From: JANXQG01 sp963719885
Lineage (GTDB): Bacteria > Planctomycetota > Planctomycetia > Pirellulales > Thermoguttaceae
Reading direction: 5' to 3'
Length of the DNA stretch: 64,000 nt
NCBI GenBank assembly: GCA_963719885.1
Contig: CAVRDP010000032.1
Coordinates: forward strand, 62,001 to 126,000
Shown here: positions 59,609-64,000 of the stretch, piece by piece
Numbering within the stretch: position 1 is the stretch's first letter
Layout: each line of letters begins with the position of its first letter
Program-made: the position numbers and the translations under genes
Notes under the pieces: model-generated
What the model saw: the letters and a program-made list of their open reading frames with translations, nothing else
Database searches by the model: none
What the model was told of the DNA's origin: nothing

Positions 59609-62392
59609 TCATTCTCCCATTCCTTCCATTTCCGCTTCCACTTCGGCGTCCTTCTTGGGCATGACTTTCCGGTAGACCTGCGCCGGGCTTCGCTGCACGC
59701 CATCCACGGTCAGCAGGTCGCGATCGATGCGGATGCCGAACAGCCGCTCGTTCTCTTCCAGGTAGGGCGAAATGAGTTTCCAATCTGCCGGCCTGAGCGG
59801 CCGATAGGCCCCGCCGTTAAGCTGCTCGTCGACCAGCGTGCGATGCGGGTCGCGGACGTAGATCGCCCCTCCCGAAGCCAGCGAGAGGAGGTTGCTCCCC
59901 GGATAGGGCATGTCCAGAGGCACGACATTGCCGAAATCGTCGAACCGCAGACCATTGACAATGGCAAATCCGCCGCCTTCCAACGGATTGCCCGCCATGA
60001 ACGACTCGGCCAGGAAATCCAGGGCGGTGCCGTTGATGACCACGCGCGGGCGGCCCACGGCGTTGATCATCGGGCGGCCGGCGGCGTTGCCCAGCACGTA
60101 GATCTCGCCTCCCTTGGCGCCGTACAGGAAGGTCTGACCCACGTCGCCGTAGATCACGATCTTGCCGCGCTTGGTGATCTGGCCGATTTGGTCCTGGGCG
60201 TTGCCATGCACATAGGCCTCGAGCCCATCCATCCCGGAGCCGAGGTAGTCGCCCGGGTTGTCGTAGCAATCGACACGCAGGCCGTCGGTCGCGGGGCCGA
60301 AACCGGCGGCGTGGAACCGCGTCCCGCGACTGTTGTAATGTACGATGTGCCGCCAGCCCGCATGGAAGGCCCGCACCGCCAGGGTCGCATCGCAGTCGTC
60401 GCCTTCGGGGGCAAATCCGCGGGCGTCGATCAACAAGGTGCTTTCGCCGGGGCACCCGCTTGCGGGTCGCGGACCGCGCAACCGATCGCGCTTGTCCCAA
60501 GTGATGCGGGCGAAGCTGCCGCGCCCAGCCTCATCGCACAGCGGTTGCTCTTGGAAGATCCGCTCCAGGCCGCCACGGACGATAGTCAGCACCGAACTGC
60601 GCTTCTTGTCGCCCGTGGGATAACGGCGATCAATGGCCAGCGTGAGCGCTCGAATACCCAGTGTCGGGTTCTTGCTCGCTGTCTGCGTAGCCAACTCGTC
60701 GACGAACCAGCGCAATCGATCGTAATCCATCGCGGGCAGCGCATCGCGGAAATGGGCGAATAATTGCTCTGCGTCACCGCCGGCTGCGAGGGCATCGATG
60801 GCTTCCCGATCGACCGCCGTGTTGGCCGGCGTCTTGGCCGGCACGGACAAATTGCCGTGCCGCTGTCCAGGGAGCGTTGCCACGGGTCCGCCGAACTTGT
60901 TCGTCACCTGCATGGTGTAGTGACCGTTGGACGCCTGCGGGGTGGCATGCCTAAGCGGCGTAGCCGCGCAGGCATGCTGGGGGAGCGCACCCGAACTGTT
61001 GCCGTTAGCCTTCACCCCCTGCTCTCCGCTCTCTGCTGGCGTCACGGTCAACAGGAAGGCGCCGCCGTCGGTCGAACTGCCGCCACGGGCATTCCAATAC
61101 ATGTCGGCTACCGGCGTGAACCGGGAATCCTCCCGGGCCAGGCTGGCCAAGGTGGCGTCGATGGCCTGCTTCTCGGAACAGATCAGACCGATGGAAACCT
61201 CGCCCTCTTGCAACGCGAAGACCTGCGGACGGAGCATCGCCGTGTCGGTAACGCCCATCAATTGGAACTGCTTCGTCTCGGCAAGGCTGCGGGCGATGAT
61301 GAAAAACCATGGCCCGTCGGGCGAGGCATGGATGTGCGAGGCCTGGATTTGCCGGTAGATCCGCTGCTTCTCGGAAGGCAGCCGGTCGAAGTCGGTCTCC
61401 GTGGTCGGGGCCAGGGCCTCGATGATGTACTCCACTGGATACTGGTAGACCCGGTTCCACAAGTCGAACAGCAGGACCGAGACTTCGGTGTCGGTGAGGA
61501 ACTGGGGATAGATGCCGCGCCCGGCCAGGTATTCGCAGACGGAGACATAGTTGGCGAAGTCGCCGTTGTGGACCAGGGCCTCGCTGGAGCCGATGAAGGG
61601 GTGGGCGCCGCCCGGATGCCAAACCCGCCCCTTGGTCGGATAGCGCTGGTGGGCGATCCAGACGTGGGCCCGGGTATCCTCCATGCGGTAGTATTGGACG
61701 GCCGCCTCGGCGAAACCCACGATCTTGACAATCAAGAGGTTCCTGGCGTGCGAGACCACGAAGGCCCGCTTGTCGCCCAGCGACGCATAGTACTGGTTGT
61801 TCAGCCGGATCGAGTTCTGAAAGACGAACTCGTCTTCCACGTCGCGCTCGGAAAGCCCGGGACGAGACGCCAGGTCCTTCTCCTCGGCAAACCGTGCCAG
61901 AACCGACGGCTTGACGCGGACGAAGTAACGGGCCACGTCCGGCGGGCGGACTTCCAACAACGGCACCTCGCGATAATCGTCCACGGTGGGGATCAATCCG
62001 CCTTGGTCGACGTCGAAAGAGGGCTCGATGAACGCCTTCTCGACCTCGGCCCGGGCCGTCGGATCGAGCAGGGCCACCTGCAAAATGTAGTCGTCTTCGA
62101 GCACCTTGCGTGAGACGCATAAGTCTTCCGGCACCAGCCCGCAGGCCGCGATTCCGCCCCCTTTGCCGTTACCGCGGTTGCGCATCTGGATCGAGGGCTC
62201 GTAGATGTGCCGGCCACCGACGGGGATCGTGCAGGCAAAGCCGGTCACGCCGCAGCCGCCCTCGGCTTCCAACGGCTGGCGCCCGCCGACCATGGGTACA
62301 TGGTGCCCGCCTTCCGGGAACAGGCCGGCCCGCGCACGGAGGAGGGCGGTAACTCGGTCGATCGCGTTGTTGTTGGTAGTGTGCAGTTGCAT
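59609..62392 (-). CDS. Glutamate synthase, fused amidotransferase and GXGXG domains
   Basis: The 927-residue protein begins with a class II glutamine amidotransferase: candidate nucleophile Cys47 in EGGCGVTGFA, RNRGNGKGGG, WIAHQRYPTKGRVWHPGG and EALVHNGDFANY. After a low-complexity linker the C-terminal half is the GXGXG β-helix (DYLGSGMDGLEAYVHGNAQD, GQITKRGKIVIYGDVGQTFL, VLGNAAGRPMINAVG). In archaeal-type enzymes these are separate subunits; here they are fused and the FMN part is the gene upstream. Cys47 must become N-terminal by cleavage of a propeptide that includes a translated repeat (GGHHVPMVGGRQ). The ATG directly follows the upstream stop, so the two are coupled. Confidence 0.9.
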   Translation of the reverse strand: MQLHTTNNNAIDRVTALLRARAGLFPEGGHHVPMVGGRQPLEAEGGCGVTGFACTIPVGGRHIYEPSIQMRNRGNGKGGGIAACGLVPEDLCVSRKVLEDDYILQVALLDPTARAEVEKAFIEPSFDVDQGGLIPTVDDYREVPLLEVRPPDVARYFVRVKPSVLARFAEEKDLASRPGLSERDVEDEFVFQNSIRLNNQYYASLGDKRAFVVSHARNLLIVKIVGFAEAAVQYYRMEDTRAHVWIAHQRYPTKGRVWHPGGAHPFIGSSEALVHNGDFANYVSVCEYLAGRGIYPQFLTDTEVSVLLFDLWNRVYQYPVEYIIEALAPTTETDFDRLPSEKQRIYRQIQASHIHASPDGPWFFIIARSLAETKQFQLMGVTDTAMLRPQVFALQEGEVSIGLICSEKQAIDATLASLAREDSRFTPVADMYWNARGGSSTDGGAFLLTVTPAESGEQGVKANGNSSGALPQHACAATPLRHATPQASNGHYTMQVTNKFGGPVATLPGQRHGNLSVPAKTPANTAVDREAIDALAAGGDAEQLFAHFRDALPAMDYDRLRWFVDELATQTASKNPTLGIRALTLAIDRRYPTGDKKRSSVLTIVRGGLERIFQEQPLCDEAGRGSFARITWDKRDRLRGPRPASGCPGESTLLIDARGFAPEGDDCDATLAVRAFHAGWRHIVHYNSRGTRFHAAGFGPATDGLRVDCYDNPGDYLGSGMDGLEAYVHGNAQDQIGQITKRGKIVIYGDVGQTFLYGAKGGEIYVLGNAAGRPMINAVGRPRVVINGTALDFLAESFMAGNPLEGGGFAIVNGLRFDDFGNVVPLDMPYPGSNLLSLASGGAIYVRDPHRTLVDEQLNGGAYRPLRPADWKLISPYLEENERLFGIRIDRDLLTVDGVQRSPAQVYRKVMPKKDAEVEAEMEGMGE
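60454..60467. repeat. ACCCGCTTGCGGGT palindrome in glutamate synthase gene
   Basis: Same core and flanks as the copies at 48944, 51623 and 52097. Translated in frame as part of RGPRPASGCPGEST between the two catalytic domains. Confidence 0.65.
60945..60977. repeat. 33-base palindrome in glutamate synthase gene
   Basis: GCATGCCT-AA-GCGGC-GTA-GCCGC-GC-AGGCATGC: nested perfect arms of 8 and 5 bases. The length is a multiple of three and it is read in frame as QHACAATPLRHAT in the domain linker. Confidence 0.7.
62290..62305. repeat. ACCATGGGTACATGGT element in amidotransferase N-terminus
   Basis: A palindromic core with GCCCG flank, related to the core at 56007-56022 in nuoF. It encodes HHVPMVG upstream of the catalytic Cys, so the propeptide contains an inserted element. 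Confidence 0.6.
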
Positions 62393-64000
62393 CTAAGCAG
62401 TCACGTTATTCTCGTAATCCAAATGCATCAACAAATCGGTCCTGCCACGCAGGGCCGCCACCGAGTCCAGGCCCAAACGATGGAGGATATCGATCAACGT
62501 CTCGCGCCAGGCGTGGTACAGGTTGACCAGCCGCTGCGTACACCATTGGACAGTGACCATCTCGAGCAGTTCCGAATCGGTCGTCGCGATACCGCGTGCG
62601 CATCCCCGGCCGCTCTCGCAGCAGCCGCAGCGAATGCAGCCCACGGCCACCAGTTCCGCCGTGCCGATGACGCATCCGTCCGCGCCCAGGGCGATGGCCT
62701 TGGCAACGTCCCAGGGGGTGCGGATTCCGCCGCTGGCGATCACCGTGACCTTGTCCCGAATCCCCTCGGCCTCGAGGAATTGGTGGACCCGGCCGATGGC
62801 ATACTCGATCGGCATGGCGATGTTCTTCTTGGCGATGTTCGGCGCCGCGCCCGTGCCGCCGTAACTGCCGTCGAGGTGTACGATGTGCGCGCCCGCGTAG
62901 TACACGCCCACGGCCACCATGTCAACGTCGCCCGGAGTGGAGACCTTGGCCGAGAGCAGCGCCCGCGGATTGATGTGCGCCATCCAGTCGAGATGTTTCT
63001 TGTGGTCTTCCACCGAGTAGACGCTGTGGAAGGGGAAGGGCGAAAAGAGCGACACGCCAACAACCGTTTCCCGCAGGGCCGCCACGCTGGGCGTGTTCTT
63101 GTCGCCCAGCAGGTGGCCGCCCAAGCCGGGCTTCGCCCCCTGGGCATACTTGAACTCGATGATCCGCGCCCGTTGCACCGTCTCCTCGCGGACGCCGAAG
63201 AGGCCGGTGGCGACCTGCGTGATCACGTAGTCCTGGTAGGGGATGAAGCGGTCGGGATAGCCGCCTTCCCCGGTGCAGGTGAAGGTGTTGAAGGCCTTGG
63301 CGACGCGGGCCTTGCCCAGCAGCACGCGGATGTTCGTCGAACCGAACGACATGCCTCCGCCGTACCAGGGAACGTCGATTTCGACCTTCTCGCGTGAATC
63401 GTTCCGCCGATTCAACAGGAGCGAAGTGGAGATGTCCTCGCGCCGCAAGGCTGAAAAGGGGACAGAACCAATTTGTGCCGAGCGCCCTCCGGGCCGTTCC
63501 GGCAAATTGGTGCTGTCCCCTTTTATGCCGGGGAAGCGGAACCGCAGGCGGTCGAAGCCGCCGCCCGACGCGCCCGCCTCGCTCTCCAGGTGTTTGCCCG
63601 GCTGCGAGCCCGTCTCCGCCATTTCCCAGTTGCTCACCAACAGGTCCGGCGTCCAGCGGAAATCGCCCATCGTCTCGAAGACCGGATTCTCCACAAGCGA
63701 GAGGGCCTTCTGCGGACACTCTTCGATGCAAGTCGACTCGCCCTCGAGGCAGTCCGGCCCGAAGCAACGGTAGTCGAACGGGCGGATGACCGTGCGATAA
63801 CCCTTGGGTCGGACGTGGACCCCGCGCTGGCAGACCTCGACACAACGGCCGCACGACACGCAGTTCGCCGCCCGGCGAATGCTGTACTTGCCGATCTCGT
63901 TCCGATACCGCGGCGGGGCCAGCCCGGGCTGGCGCGAGACCTCGGCGAAATCCGCGTGTGCGAGGAATTCGTCGCCGCGGGGCGGTTCGCTGCGTCGGGA
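62393..64000 (-). CDS. Glutamate synthase FMN/iron-sulfur domain with N-terminal ferredoxin, 5' end outside window
   Basis: The frame is open to the window edge: 47 codons upstream of the GTG at 63859 read through …KYSIRRAANC, so the start is outside. A ferredoxin-like part (CVSCGRCVEVCQRGV, CLEGESTCIEECPQ) is followed by the FMN-barrel synthase: PWYGGGMSFGSTN, TGEGGYPDRFIPY, GAKPGLGGHLLGDK, LDGSYGGTGAAPN, ASGGIRTPWDVAKAIALGAD and the 3Fe-4S segment CIRCGCCESGRGCARG. It joins ammonia to 2-oxoglutarate, with ferredoxin as the likely donor. A 71-base hairpin insert is translated between the ferredoxin and synthase parts. First gene of the operon in this window. Confidence 0.9.
   Translation of the reverse strand, partial: SRRSEPPRGDEFLAHADFAEVSRQPGLAPPRYRNEIGKYSIRRAANCVSCGRCVEVCQRGVHVRPKGYRTVIRPFDYRCFGPDCLEGESTCIEECPQKALSLVENPVFETMGDFRWTPDLLVSNWEMAETGSQPGKHLESEAGASGGGFDRLRFRFPGIKGDSTNLPERPGGRSAQIGSVPFSALRREDISTSLLLNRRNDSREKVEIDVPWYGGGMSFGSTNIRVLLGKARVAKAFNTFTCTGEGGYPDRFIPYQDYVITQVATGLFGVREETVQRARIIEFKYAQGAKPGLGGHLLGDKNTPSVAALRETVVGVSLFSPFPFHSVYSVEDHKKHLDWMAHINPRALLSAKVSTPGDVDMVAVGVYYAGAHIVHLDGSYGGTGAAPNIAKKNIAMPIEYAIGRVHQFLEAEGIRDKVTVIASGGIRTPWDVAKAIALGADGCVIGTAELVAVGCIRCGCCESGRGCARGIATTDSELLEMVTVQWCTQRLVNLYHAWRETLIDILHRLGLDSVAALRGRTDLLMHLDYENNVTA
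63454..63524. repeat. 71-base hairpin in glutamate synthase FMN gene (GGGGACAG family)
   Basis: Twenty-two-base arms with one mismatch: AAAAGGGGACAGAACC… (63454-63475) pairs with …TGGTGCTGTCCCCTTTT (63503-63524). It is read as GIKGDSTNLPERPGG then RSAQIGSVPFSAL, with no counterpart in ordinary glutamate synthases. Confidence 0.8.

Overview
The window (about 60% G+C) looks like a planctomycete of the Pirellulales type, probably from a metagenome assembly. The signs are a giant secreted protein opening with the planctomycete sorting motif (…FESLECRRLLA), Ser/Thr kinases fused to sensor or WD40 domains, an FHA-ABC transporter, a DUF4118 hybrid kinase, and many short palindromic elements of kinds common in planctomycetes. 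No rRNA, tRNA or CRISPR array was seen.

Layout. 0-1.3 kb: a secreted protein (cut by the window edge), a membrane-anchored protein and a Gln/Pro-rich repeat protein. 1.4-7.8 kb: a kinase with 14 WD40 repeats and a 3xFHA-ABCG transporter. 8-9.2 kb: a decayed DUF4160 fragment and a beta-hydroxyacid dehydrogenase. 9.5-21.4 kb: a probable sigma-54 regulon, comprising a membrane kinase, a small protein with an RND pump and adaptor, an NtrC-type regulator and a hybrid sensor kinase. Three good -24/-12 promoters are present, two inside a conserved ~150-bp upstream module. 22-23.5 kb: a secreted GH39-like glycosidase. 23.9-28.1 kb: a partly decayed restriction-modification and toxin-antitoxin island. 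28.5-34 kb: a nitrilase-family enzyme, a DUF2325-like protein, an alcohol dehydrogenase remnant and a kinase fused to a PstS-like phosphate-binding domain. 34.2-36 kb: an IS110 element with a CHC2 zinc-finger passenger. 36.8-48.9 kb: a ~4,000-residue secreted protein with about 28 IPT/TIG repeats, 22 of which form a tandem duplication of an 11-repeat block. 49.7-64 kb (minus strand): one tightly packed operon for a split glutamate synthase, HdrC, HdrB, an HdrA-N/NuoE fusion, NuoF, a large NuoG/HdrA-type protein, MvhD and MetV. It reads as an NADH-linked, possibly electron-bifurcating heterodisulfide-reductase-like complex.

Two themes cut across the genes. First, palindromic elements of several families sit in frame inside conserved enzyme genes (kinase, ABC transporter, RND pump, histidine kinase, HdrA, NuoF, both glutamate synthase genes), so they are translated as inserts. 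Second, about sixteen single-base frame breaks interrupt otherwise well-conserved genes. I gave those genes as one CDS each and stated the break points. They may be consensus errors of the assembly rather than biology.
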